From positions 1 through 64,000 of the forward strand of contig NW_026570254.1 of the NCBI RefSeq assembly GCF_019649055.1: a stretch of DNA of 64,000 nucleotides. Reading direction: 5' to 3'. The position numbers were made by a program, and so were the translations under genes. Below the pieces are notes generated by a model. That model was not told where the DNA came from, searched no databases, and saw nothing but the letters and a program-made list of their open reading frames with translations. Position 1 is the first letter of the stretch, and each line of letters begins with the position of its first letter. The stretch comes from Paramacrobiotus metropolitanus (Eukaryota; Tardigrada; Eutardigrada; Parachela; Macrobiotidae). Shown here one piece after another: positions 20,943 through 33,600 of this stretch.

Positions 20943-22729
20943 ATGGATCATCAGTGGAATGCGGTAAATGTGGTCAGGGAGGACCATCACAGCATTGAGC
21001 AGGACGAAATATTTCAGCGCGGTCTCGTTGTGGGGAAAGGTGCCTCAGGATTATTTGTGGATTTTGGTCTCCGAGACCAGTTACCGGAATTGATTCCGTA
21101 TCACAATGTGTATCGCAGTGTTCCGCAGGAACAAATGCATAGCGCGGATAACGACAAAGAGCCCGCAAGCGATGCGGAATTCGGCGAAGATGGGTCCGAT
21201 TTGTATGTTCTGGAAAAGTTATCTGACGACCAACCATGGACGTGGTACGAAGCGCGGCCTCTGATCACCTGTTTTCCTGGTTTTGTTGTAGCGGAAGTGT
21301 ACGAACACTTTGCAGGAGTTTTTCACCCACGGCGCGTGTGTTATTGGCCAAAAAGCGCGGGAACGGTGCGCTACAACGATTTTCTCGTTGAAACATTTCC
21401 GGCACCGAGCGGCGCCGCGCTCACGCCCGCAATGTCAACGTTGTGGAATAAGCGCTTCAAGCGCACTCATCCGATCACTATTTCCAGAAATTCCTTCAAG
21501 TTTCTGCAGCCACGGTGCGATGAAGCGCTGGAGGAGCATATGATGGTGAGTAAAAACTGTACTTGTATGCTATCATTGTTATTGGACAATTTGGGATTAA
21601 ATCTTGTCATAACTGCTTTTCCGTGAAATTGAAGAGTGTGTATGCTCTCAGGAATTTACACTTCGAGAAGGGCTGGGAATGCGAGGTGCGCCGCAGATTA
21701 TTCGCGGCACCAGGAAAGAACTGGCAAGATTGAATAGCATCCCGCCGGAATTGTTGGCGATGGTCTTTTCCAACATGGACGTTAGGAGTCTGACTGCACT
21801 GCGCCGTGTCTGCCGTTACTTTAATGGCGTATCGTCCTCACTGGAATGCAAAGGGCACATTCTCATGAATGTGCTCTGTATCCCTCGAGCCCTGGACAAG
21901 GAATTGTCGGCCTCGATCAACTATCTTTTAGCTTCGTCGTTTTATTTTTACATGAAGCCAACGACAAAGTACGTGATGTTAACCGGCGAGGAAATGCGCG
22001 CAGTTCGCATCCGCGGGACTATTCGCATACTCTGCGCTATTGCCAAATGTAAAAAAATGGTTGTGCCCAATGTTGTCTTGACCAAAATGGAAATCGAACG
22101 TGATCAGCTTTTCGATCAAAACTTCACGGTAACTAAGAGTTTGGGAACACTCTGCCGCCGTCTTATCTTGAAGGAAATGGAGTTTGTATGTTTGTTTGGG
22201 GTGTACAATGATGGCTACCAGGGTGTGATGCCGTTTCAGGATTTACCCGTCAGCTTCGCTGCTGTTAATGTCCATCCTTGCACTGACTTTTTGACCACTC
22301 TAGAGTTGATCGCACGCAGTGTGGACGAAGCTCGCTATGCAGTTCCCGACGTTTTACCGAAGTTGGCGAGGTTTATTCATGGGGCTGGATGGATCTCAGC
22401 CCGTCGAACAAATATTGTTGCTGTAAGTTGGTAAATTTACTGCGCCTTCTTAAAGTTTTATGGTGTTTTTTTCTTTTGTTTTTCAGATACTGCGGAAATG
22501 GCATAAGTCTGACAGTCGGTTTGGATCACCAGCATCGTGGCAGGGCGTTAAAGTTGCAAAATTGAATACCGTTGCCAGTCTGTCGACATTGAGTAGATGC
22601 ACTGTGTTTGCTCTTGCGTGTCTGCAACGAAGCTGTTGGGATGATGATAACGATGAGGAGAGCTATTTTTATTCCTTTCCGGATAGATATGACATTCGGG
22701 ACGAATTCGACAGTCCGGATGAAATGTAG
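20943..22729 (+). CDS. F-box protein with an unrecognised N-terminal domain
   Basis: Exons 20943-21545, 21652-22422 and 22487-22729 join in phase and give 538 residues. An F-box sits at about residues 228-270 (LNSIPPELLAMVFSNMDVRS, then LTALRRVCRYFNGVSS). It implies SKP1 binding and a substrate-receptor role in an SCF ubiquitin ligase. The N-terminal 200 residues read like a small-barrel module: RGLVVGKGASGLFVDFG, an acidic linker, then QPWTWYEARPLI and FHPRRVCYWPKSAGTVRYND. That resembles Tudor/Agenet-like repeats, but this is only inference. No WD40, LRR or kelch repeats follow; the rest is predicted helical and ends in an acidic tail (DDDNDEESYFYSFPDRYD). The specific family is unknown to me; lineage-specific F-box expansions of this layout would fit a tardigrade. 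Polyadenylation signal near 23150. Confidence 0.82.
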
Positions 22730-23529
22730 TAAATTTTTCCACTGCGGATCTTTTCTACGTTTGTCTTGGTTTGTGATCTAATAGTTACGCAAGGGTGTAG
22801 CAGCAACTCTATGCCGTTTTCCGTTGAAGGCTGAAGCTGCATTTTTGCGACATTGTCAAAGCAGAACATCAACCGGGACTGAAGAATAGCCGCAAAAGAA
22901 TGCATACGTGCTTTGTTTCTGCTGCCGTTTGAAATCGTTGGGTATTTTCTAGATAAAGTGATAAGTTAACGCTAATGACTTCCGATTAAGGAGTTTTGAC
23001 CCTACGCGACAATGTTTTTCGTGTCTTCACTCTCTACAGTCTACAAAGTGTGGCTTAGTGTGCTATCTTTCTTCATTCGCAAGCCAAGACCAATGCAGTA
23101 CGCGAAGTTCGTAAATCATATTTATTTGCGTTTAGTGACGGATAACACTAAATAAAACAACAAAAACTTTGATTACTTAATGCAAAAACAATTCGCACAG
23201 TTAAAGATGTAAAAAACGTGCGAAACAACACGTTTCCGTTTGGTCTGATGACGTATCACAAAAGCCTTGCAAAAACTGAAACCACATCTACCGAATGCCT
23301 TATATAATCGCGTCAAAGCCAACGACAAAACATAACGCAAGAGCATTATTTTTAAAATTAGCCAACAAATAGAATTTGCAGTTATACCACAATGCTTTAA
23401 TCAGTCAACGCATATACAGCAACTATATTCACACAATGCCACAAGCTTCTGCAGCGGAACATCTGGGTGATGTATCTGCGGCGCGCATATCACGCGGAAA
23501 GCCGGTTGGCATTGTTCGGAGGGTAATTC
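22730..23529. other. Shared 3' flank of F-box gene (+) and ZNF608/609 gene (-)
   Basis: No gene recognised. AATAAA on the plus strand near 23150 and its complement near 23119-23125 on the minus strand suggest two convergent transcripts ending close together. Several small ORFs overlap on both strands and look like noise. Confidence 0.45.
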
Positions 23530-26500
23530 TCAGTTGGAATTACTGGAAGGTAAATGCAAAGTTGGAGGCTTTTGTGAGGCGAATGCCTGATCTACGGTAG
23601 AAAATCGTAACATGAGCAGGAGACCAAGTCGAGTAAATACTACAGCAAGTCCACAAGTTTGTTTCAAACGAATAAACAGAGTATAAGACTACAAGTTGTC
23701 GTGATAAAGTTTTGGTTAAATTTATCTTTAAAAACCTCACGCCTAAGCAAGCAGCGAACTTACGAGAATCAACTGTGTGTGCAGCGGGAACATCCGGCCC
23801 AAGCGCAGAAGCAGATGCACCGGAGGGATGCGGCCCTGCACCCCGTCGTGACTGGGAAGACGCTTGCTCGAGATTAACTCTATCCAATCGACCATCCGCC
23901 AAACCGGTTTTAACTGGTCGACTCCCTTTTACCGCTGGAGCTTCTCCAGCCTTTTTAACATTTTCTTGCGACTGCATCACAGGTTTCTTGTTTTCAGAAA
24001 GAATCGACGACGCAGATGTCGGGGGCGTATTTTTGTTATTTCCTTCTTTGGTCGCCGTGAGTTCATGAATTTTATGCGTAAACTGCCCGGGCGAATAAAG
24101 CCTCTGCAGACAGATATTTGCGTCACAATCTACCGTCGCTGCGCAGATGAGGAAGGTTGCAGTACCTGCTGTAAGTCGTACGGTAGAGGCTCACCCAGCG
24201 GCGGCATTCCCGGCGGCATGGGACCGCCTCTCTGCATTCCGTATCCGTACATCATATTCAAGAACTGCATCTGATCCTGAGGGAAGAGTGGTCGCGGTCC
24301 CATGTATAGGGGATGATTGGGTGGTGGGTAACCACCCGGTGGCATTCCGGGCCGGAAACCCGGCGGCGGGAGATACGGTGGCTGTGCGTATAAGGGCGGA
24401 TTCGCAGGCGGTAACTTGTTCGCCACTGGACTAACAGCCTTCGCCATTTCCTCTTTGGGCTTTACGGGCTCGTTTTTGGCCTCCAGCGGCACCTTCGACG
24501 TCTCCTTCACAGAAGGAGATTTGCACTTCCCTTCGCCTTTATCTCCTTTAACAGTTTCCTCTTTAATTGCCTTCGCTTCGGTAGACCGTCCAGGAGTCTT
24601 AACTGCCGAACCGGACGGTCCGGCATCGGCGCCGGGATCGGTTGGCCGTGCTTTGCTGTCTGCTTCGGATCTGTTTGGCGGAAACTCCAGAATGTTCGGG
24701 AAAGTCAATCCACTGTTGGCAAAGTGATCCGGAGACGCTATTGGAAGACCACCATAAACATAAGGCGCAAACGGCATCTTTTTCGGCAGTTCAGAAGGGC
24801 TACTCCGCTTCCCATCCGGTTCCCCTAAGCCCTGCAGCAAAAACGGCGACGATGGAAAAAATCCAAGATAAGGCGGTCTGTCGGAAGCTGACGAGATGGG
24901 TGTGGTGGGGACCGACGGCATTTCGATATCCTTATCCGGCTTCACGTCATCCCCGTCGTCCGATATATCAGAGTAAGCAGATTCTGTGCGTTCCGGGTGT
25001 TCCTGCGTTTTTACTGTGGTCACCAAAGGCGAGGTAGGAGCAGCGGAGGGGGTTATCTTGAGATCCAGTGGACGATTCAGAGAAGCGTTCTTGGCCGACG
25101 TGTGTGGGATTTCCGGATCGCGAATTCGGTTCCCCAGTTTCTGGCACATGGCAACAGCTGTTTTAACGGCCGGATTATTCACTTCAGCGGAAATGCTGCT
25201 GGAGACACCAAAAGGACGAATGCCCTGCGAATATAAAACAACACAGCGAGGTTTACAAAGTGTATTTTAACATTTTGGCGCGCACATGACGTACCAATGA
25301 CTTCAGAGTGTCCAGCATCGTCGGATCGAGTTTCGCAGTTACTATGTTCCTCGCCTGCTCCTCCGTCAGAGCGCTTTCAGATGAATCAGAATCATAAGAT
25401 GCATCCGGCTTTGAACCCGATGAGCCAACTTTGCTCTGCTTCTTCACTGGCTCTAAAAGATCCGCGGCCGGTTTTTTTCCACGAAGCACATCCAACACAG
25501 ACGTCTCCGAAGGCCGGTTATTTTTTTCTGAGACTGTGGTATTTTCCTTTGTCGTGGAGCCTTTCTGCTCGCTAAGGCAAGGTCTGGATTGTTTTCTTCG
25601 CCCGCTATTTCGCTGCTTATCGGCCTTGTTGTCGGTTTCTACGCTGTCTTCACCACGCGCCGCATTATCACTGTTCGATAAAGGAGCAGCGAGAGTAGGT
25701 TCCAAAACCGCTTTCAAGGCAGGATCTGAAGATACTGACGGGTTCTGAAGAGTGGCAACGGTGGCTGATGGGACGGAAATCGGCATCGCATTGGTGTTGG
25801 ATGTTGGTGTTATTTCCGGAAGTACGGCTTTGGAAGCATCTATGAATAAATAAACAACTTTGACAACGCTAGAGAAGGAAACATAAGAACCGGCAATTCA
25901 TAAACGGCATTATGCTAATTCAAATAAATAATTCATTAATAACAACGTGTCAATTATAACCCACAACGCCTACAATTTTTTTTTGCGCTTTCCTACTTCA
26001 AAAAAATTTCAGAAAAGTACGAACGAGAGGTATTTTCATATGACTAATGGTTGTAACACTTAAAAAGCGAGGCCTATCAATCACCTAATCGATTATTAAC
26101 CCAAATCCTTTATACGCGTGGAAGTATTGCATACAGTATACACTACCGCACACAATACACTGGAAAACGATCAAATCTCTTCCCAATACGCTCGAGCTCG
26201 TTTGAATGATTTTAGGTTATCTTTGGTGGTGCGCTTGACTGAGAACCTGATTAATAGCCACAACGCATTTCAAATTACGCTAAACTTGTAACGGATCATA
26301 CCAAACAAAGTCCATAATAACCTTTAAACCCCTTCGGCACACGTAGCGCCCGATCAGCGCGGTATTTAAATTGTCCAAGTATGTTCAAGTACACGTATGT
26401 ATTTGGCCTTTAGCAACGTTTTCCAACAGCACACAACAGATTAATTGACTGTCTAAGCTTGACACGGCGCATAGTCGGCAAGTGTCATTAACTGTCTATG

Positions 26501-29500
26501 AGGCAAAAAGACAATTCAATAACTAACCAGGTTTGGCCGGCTGATGTGTCGTGGCACTGACAAGCTGCAGTTGCATGGCAGTAAGGCTGTCCATATCGGA
26601 TTTCGAAAACAGCGAGCTGTTACTGCTCTCCGTCGTCAGCGGCACAGCATGAGAGGGAGCATTGGCACTCTCACTGCTGCAGCGTGTTTCCGGTTGCGAA
26701 TCACAGCTCCTGTCGTCTTCAACAAGTCGGCTGTGCTGATCCTGCTGATGAAAGCGTAGTGCGTTAAGGTTTGGGAACTTTTTACTGCAGTTAGCCTCCG
26801 GACATTCCAAGAGCGGTGGGGATGCACTGGACGGAGTGGGCTGCTCGGAAGACGGTGTGGAGGGGCCACTGGCAGCCCTTCGACCTCGTTTGGCTTTTCC
26901 TTCATCAGTAACGCACGGCAACAAATCCGACGGGGCATTGTTGTCTGGTGCAGTGGAAGACTTCGTCGTATTTGGTACGCGGCCCTTTCGTTTACCGCTG
27001 CTAGCATCCGAGCGCGCTGGACTAGCTGGGGTCTGGAAATTCGCTCCACGTCGGGTTTTTCCCCCACGCAGTTGCGACGTCAAATCCCCCTCGGTCAATC
27101 CCAATACTCCATTCCGGCTACGCTTCACGGTCTTATCTTTAGCAGGGGAGCGGGTACTGTCAATATCACTGGGCGGGGAATCACAGTGTCTATGAAAAAA
27201 ATACATATTTGTTTTCAGCTGTTTATGGAGCAGATAAACATGCGTGCGAAGATGATTGAATGCCGGCACGAGATTCTCTCTCACTGTGCCGGCAGTGTCA
27301 ACACGGAAACGCTGACGCCAAAACAAACAAGCACACAATCCAGTACAAACAGCACAATGGCTATTAGTGCTGCTGACAAACCCCTTTGAGCCGCAGCATT
27401 AACAACACATGATACGCCGGGCTGGATCGCTTCGTTGATCGGAAAAACAATCGACAAAAATACTAATTTAGAACGAAGCCGCCTAAACTGAAAAAATATT
27501 CCGATGAACTGCGCAGTGCGTAATGTATATTTACGCTTCGTCAATATACTGTTATTGTGTTCACTTTAACGATCTGTATATAAATCAACTTGAAAATAAA
27601 CAATCGCTCTGTTCTAGCTAAAGACATCCAACGCTCGCCTACCGAAGTACAAACTACAGAGCAACAAATCGTATCAGTCTGGAATATGTTACGACTTACG
27701 AGTATTTACCTCGGTGGTGCCCACTCAAGCTGAGCGTAATCCATCAAGGTGCCCATGTACGTTTTACCTCTCCAGGTAATGTTCACCACGACAAACCCTG
27801 TGTGCAATGGAACATGATCGCAAAATGTTGATCAAATAAACAGGCATTAAAAGGGGAGGAAAATTAAAAAGGCTTATTACCTTTTGTGACACTTTCGTGC
27901 CATACGATGCCCTCCAGGGTCACTGGTGTGCCGGGCTCCAGTGGTCCAATCAAGTCGGGCTCCGTGAATGTTGACACAGAGCATGTTCCCGTACCAGCAT
28001 CCTGGCTGCCACTGCTGTGCCGGTCCGTCTGCACAACAACAATCAATACTTAAACAAGAAATTCAATTCAGGAAAAAAATGTTATTTGGTACAAGCCACC
28101 TTCGTTGTTGCACAAGCGTGTAAGATTTCCCTTGAATTTCGGCAAGTTTCAAGTTTATAGTCAAAACCCGCTTCTGCCGCCAACATAACTCGTAAATACT
28201 AATAACCATCGGTAATTTGGTGGGCAATCATAGCTAAGACATATGGGCAGGATTAACCCGACTAATGTGAGACGGTATAGTGCCCAAACGCTCATCGCAT
28301 TACCCCACATTATTACTAAACCTGAAATTCAAACATTAACTGACAGTATTTATAAAAGTATAGTTCCATATAATGGCAAATACTTCAGTTGCAAGTGGTA
28401 TGGTAATAATCCAGTACGACCATGATATTATTTACTTTAAATTAATCTATTACACTACAGCGTCACCGATACCCAGTATATCGTGCCGATACCTTTTAAT
28501 TTCTTTCGTTGCGAATTAGTTTCACAATTTTAGCTGACTACGAACAGGCGGCCAAAGGAACATGCCGTATCAACCCGGGCAATCTTATCAACCGTTTAAA
28601 ACATATTTGCCTTATAACAGTTACCGTTCCTGCGATCTTTATACCGGTATGTACTCTTGAGAGACAAGACCAGCTCCAATTCGATTACAACATGCGGGCA
28701 AATATAATACTAAACTGGGAAAACGTTGCCTTTAGTCAACAAAATACCGTGCAGAGATGTGAGTATGATTTCATCTAATGCTATTACAGCAGACTTATTT
28801 CATATCTTGTCCTCATAACTTAAAAGTAGATCCTAGATTTTTGTATATGTACCGGTATCTGTATTTGTATACTGCCAAAACACTACTTTCTATAGCTCGC
28901 AAATAATCAACAACTACTCGTAACAACATAAAAAATAGTGAAGAAACCCCAGCGCTGAGCGTTTACAACTTTACAACATGCTTTACAAGTTAGTCCAAGA
29001 AATGCATCTTACGACATTGTAGCATTTTAGATGCCATACGAGTATCCACTCAGTTCCACTGCTCCGAAACACAGCAAACGTGAACAACAAAAGAACAGTT
29101 ACCTAGTCACAGACTTTTCGCTTTAAACGAACATCTCGTCATATATCTTTCAAAACATTTTTTCACATAAAACCTAGTCTACTTTTTTTGTTGTTATTAA
29201 CCAGTCTGAAAAATCATACACTGCTTGGAAGTCAATGCAGATACTGGTACTAGTAACTGCGACTAAAAGATCAAGTGTAACAAAATTTCAAGCAAGGTTT
29301 CTGACGCTTGGCAATTTATAACTAAACTGCAATATTTTCGACCGAGGAAATGAATAGGCTTACAAAAATCCATGAAAGAAATCTCCGATATCCAATAATT
29401 CTGTTATTACTGTCATTAGCAATCGCTAACTACCTAATGTTTTTATGCGTTCCAGTACCACACCGCTTGCTGGCTAACCTCGAGTGGCAATAATGCTATC

Positions 29501-30621
29501 TACCGCATATCTCTCAATAATTACGATATTGGCCTTTCTAATCAATCATAATAATCAAAACAGGCCCCCAGTCAAGATGTTCACGTCTACCCACACATAC
29601 ACACACTTACTTTGCTTTTTTTAGCCGGTGGCTCCAAATCCAGTTCATTGCCGTTAAGTGCAGCAGTAGTGGCAGCTGTTTTTGCTTTGCCGCCTTTGCC
29701 CTTAGCTGAAGCAGGTTTCCGTGGTGCTTTTTCTTTCTTCTCGTAGGGGCGTTTCCGGCTTTTTTTCCCTTTGTCCGTTAGATTTTGGTTGGCATCGTGC
29801 ACGCTCTGCTCAGTGCTGTTATTAATATGCAGCCCACCCGTTCCATTCGTCAATCCGTTTGCAATACTGCTAACCTTCGTCGTTGCTTCGCTGAGGCTGT
29901 TAGGGCTGGCAGCCCCTGTTCCGCCTCCTTCCGGTGGGGGCAGCGGTTGACTCCGCCCATTGGGCTTACTGCGGGGATTTTTTATCTTCAGTTTTAGCCG
30001 TTCGTCCTGACGCCTGAGATTGGACAGTGATAAGGCCGGTGCAACGGCGGAACTAGGCTGGACGAGCTTGTTATTTGGATCAAGCAAAGACACTGGCATG
30101 CTTCCCGTTGGCGACAGTTTAGATTCATCGCTGTCAACATCGATAAGGAAACTGCTATTAGGACTCTCTCGTTCGCTGCCGTTGGAATCGGAGCAATTTT
30201 TTTCCACCGTGCCGCTGCCTAATAGGCGACTGCTGCCTGTGCCGGCGTGATGGCTGGGAACGGAGGATAAATTATTAATATTTATGTTGTTTAACGCTGC
30301 ACTTGGAGTGATGTTGGTAACCGGCGGTAACAGGGTTTGGCCAGTCGATGTATTGATTGCAAGAGGAATATTGAGAGTACCGTTCGCTGCTGCTGCGGCT
30401 GCATTGCATTCACTGGTTACGGATAGAATAGTGGAAATTGGTGACGCTAATGTTGTTGTCAGCACAGACTGGGTCTCTTTCATGTTGTTTTCCACGAAGC
30501 ATGTAGCCTCGAGCGTGACACCAACACTGGCTTGCGGAAAAACTGCTGCTTCGGCTTTTTTATGCTGCAGTACCAACTCCTTACTTTGAACACTTATGAA
30601 TTCTCCACTTGAACGCATCAA
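23530..30621 (-). CDS. ZNF609: ZNF608/ZNF609 (scribbler/brakeless) homologue, nuclear regulator
   Basis: These proteins are large, mostly disordered nuclear factors. Human ZNF609 works with cohesin/Integrator in neurons, and fly scribbler is a corepressor. Minus-strand exons 30621-29611, 28028-27881, 27797-27710, 27189-26528, 25839-25295, 25224-24166, 24103-23764 and 23591-23530 join in phase and give about 1304 residues. Diagnostic blocks: [59 protein letters not shown] and HCDSPPSD match the conserved N-terminal domain. The single C2H2 finger is [20 protein letters not shown] followed by HQQDQH. The [10 protein letters not shown] motif also matches. Elsewhere it is rich in Ser, Pro, Lys and Ala, with Pro/Gly/Tyr-rich segments near the C terminus. 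A basic block ([20 protein letters not shown]) near the end of exon 1 may be a nuclear signal. The start MMRSSGEF is the first ATG in the exon; non-coding 5' exons may lie further upstream. Confidence 0.9.
28029..29610 (-). other. First long intron of the ZNF608/609 gene
   Basis: 1.58-kb intron between coding exons 1 and 2 (donor GTAAGTGTG, acceptor TGTGCAG). I see no coding or RNA feature. The small plus-strand ORFs at 28243-28425 and 28509-28778 lack recognisable similarity. Confidence 0.5.
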
Positions 30622-33600
30622 TTCAGCTTGCTACATATCTTCTCCATAAGCACATCTAATCTGCAGACAACAACAGACATTTCGTTAACAACTACTCACA
30701 CTCACCCACAATAAGCAACTCGCTGGGATAATCAATTAGAGTGAAAAAACGAGACAGAAAAGTCACATGAATGTGTCCAGCATACTCACTTACTTACTCC
30801 CAGAAATCTCATTATTACACTGTGCTATAAATAAAAATATCGTAAGCAACGTTTTATTTAACGAGCTGCATTATATCTATAGTATTTACAATTAGAATTA
30901 ATTAATGAAAATCCCTCCTACGCATTTGTTCAGTCCTAAAAGGAGATACCGACATAACAACCCTGTACATACATGATAGGAATATACCAGCAATAGAAGT
31001 GCCCTTTCTGAAGCGTTAGTGGTTCCAAGCCGGGCCATGTTGGTAATTAAAAGAGAATCGTTATCGGAATAAAACCAAAGCAATTAGAATTTTACTCTAG
31101 AGAGGCGGCAGCAGAAATATCAATCGATAAATTATACGAATCCAGCGGTCAAATAATCGATACTGCTCTCGTTTTCAAAAAATGAATAAGTTCATGACTT
31201 GCGAAACTCGTCTGTTAAGAACTGAAGTCTAAACCTACTGTAATACACTCTACGTAGGAATAATTTAAGTATACTATGGAGGTTTACTTTTAGAAATTAT
31301 GAGACGCAGCCAAATATGCGGCTAGCTGCTTGTAAGGAGAACTTTCACAAAGGCTCTGATGTGAGGATGAGTCGAAACTGCTGTCAAGCTGCTGTGGCCT
31401 GTGTTCACGAGTGAGTCGTTCATTTTTATATTTAACACAACTTTTCATCATTATAGTAAAAGCGACTGTGGTACAGTAATAAGAGTGTCCGACCACGCTA
31501 CCAAATCATTACCAAATTTCAGACAAGATCCGCTATCGTTAATTAATATATAGCAATTAGGTATTCCATTTAATTATTATGCTTTTGTGAAAAATATTTT
31601 ACAAAGTATTACGAATTACTTATTACAAATTTTTACAACAGCTGTATAAATCAGTCCCCATAACGGGAAACTGTTACAACTCTGGAATTTCTCATTCTCA
31701 AGGTGTAAACTCAAATGATGCAGAATTAGAGGTACGCAGGATCTAAAACTGCAGAAACGATTAATACAGTATATTCCTGCAAACGTTTGAATTCCATAAC
31801 AAAAAAGCAACTTCCGAAAACAATAAATAATAATTAGGTAACTTCAAAAGCTCTAAAATCGATACCGAATGTCTATGCGTTTAGACTGCTTACACCCAAC
31901 CTAAACAGTAAACACTTTTGTTCTGTAATTTTCATTTTCAATGGCACCGCAGTACAAAGGAATATTCACACACAACAAGGCAAAAATGAATTATCCAGCC
32001 GGAAAAATTTTCGGTTTGGTTTTTCGCTTCGCGATTTGGTATGTTATGGTTAATACAACCAAACGCTACCAAAGCTACCTCACCAAAATAATGCATGATA
32101 ACGAATAATACGGAGTGTACTGTACACGGCAGGCCGGCAAACGTAGTTTATACTTTTTATAGTGTCTTTTCCATAGAACGCTGCCTTTTCGAACCTTTGT
32201 ACAAACGCAATATTTTTTTACTGGCTACATAATTATTTAAATGACATTGGCGGCATCGTGGCAGTCCTCACGTCAGATATTTGCCTTAGTCCTTACCATG
32301 GTTGTGGTGTTTGTGTCGATCCCTCCCCAACGCTGCAGTATTTGAGATAGTTTTCATATTTACATATAAAACGCAAAATTTCAAAAAAACAATTCTCAAT
32401 TAACGTTTCTGCACTTTCTAGTGCATATATCAAGTTATTTACGATTAATTAGACATCAGACCGCTACTATAACAATTATAGTAATTACTACAGTACGTTA
32501 CTTTGGCTGTACACTGTACATCTACGTTAAAAATTATTACGTGTATAAATTGCGACATCGGAGGCGATCATCAAGTATCGAGTGTACACTGTACTGTTGT
32601 ACAGTATCCGCGTGAACTTCATCCAGAGTGGTTGGTAGAAACAAAGCCGATCGACAACTGTTTGATGTTCCGCTGCCTGACCAGAATGACTGCCTCTCTC
32701 TCTTCGTCTAAATTACTGCACTCTGTATATCGAACTCTTTCATTTTTCGAAGAGATCATAGTTCTTCTCCTTTCTGCAGGCCCCAGTGCTAGTTACTCTT
32801 CTCCTCGGCTACGAATACGAGTACAGAATTTATATTGTCAGCAGTTTTTAACGACTATAGCCACTATACTAAGCAAAAATTTGTGACTAATAATCAATTA
32901 ATCTCATGTCGCACAGGACGCTGAGGACAGCCAAATACACCACAACATGAGCATATGCGTATTTAAATGAAAACTTATTACTTACTTTCTAGCTTTTCTA
33001 CGCAAAGATGTAGAAAATAGTAATAAATTACGCGATTCCTGATGACTTTGCTATTAGCAGTACGAAGTATACATCCGTACGTTATACTAACATATTAAGT
33101 TAAATCAACAATTTAATTATATCATGCTCATGTCATATCATATCACAAGTTTCCATATCATGCTCCACAAAACAATAGTTATCGTACTTGGCCGCAGATT
33201 AATCATCAATAGTTTAGTAAAATTTAGTCATGATTATGCATAGTTTACTTGTTAGTTAAAGTGATTGAAGCATCAAACCATGACTGCGAGTTAAGAGTAC
33301 CAAACAATTGTTTAATTAATGTCGCTGGTCTTTGTTTTAACCGAGAACAACTATAATAAGGAGAAACACTCACCTTTTTATGGCGTCATCTGAAACGTCA
33401 AAATTTTTCAGCTGCCATAAAACTAGTGTTGTTTTACTCAGGTAACAATAAAGTAAAACTAAATAAAAATAAAACCCTGGTTACTCAATTACTGGTTAGT
33501 AAGCCGTTTTTGTTTTACTAATTTAGTAAAAAGTAAGTAGACAGCAAAACACAAAAGCAAAATAGTAAGTAAGGGTAACCATCCTTAAACGACGTAATTA

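Noticed and set aside
32503-32886. 127-codon plus-strand ORF in the desert
   Set aside because: Composition is non-coding in character, there is no similarity I recognise, and no flanking splice structure is evident.
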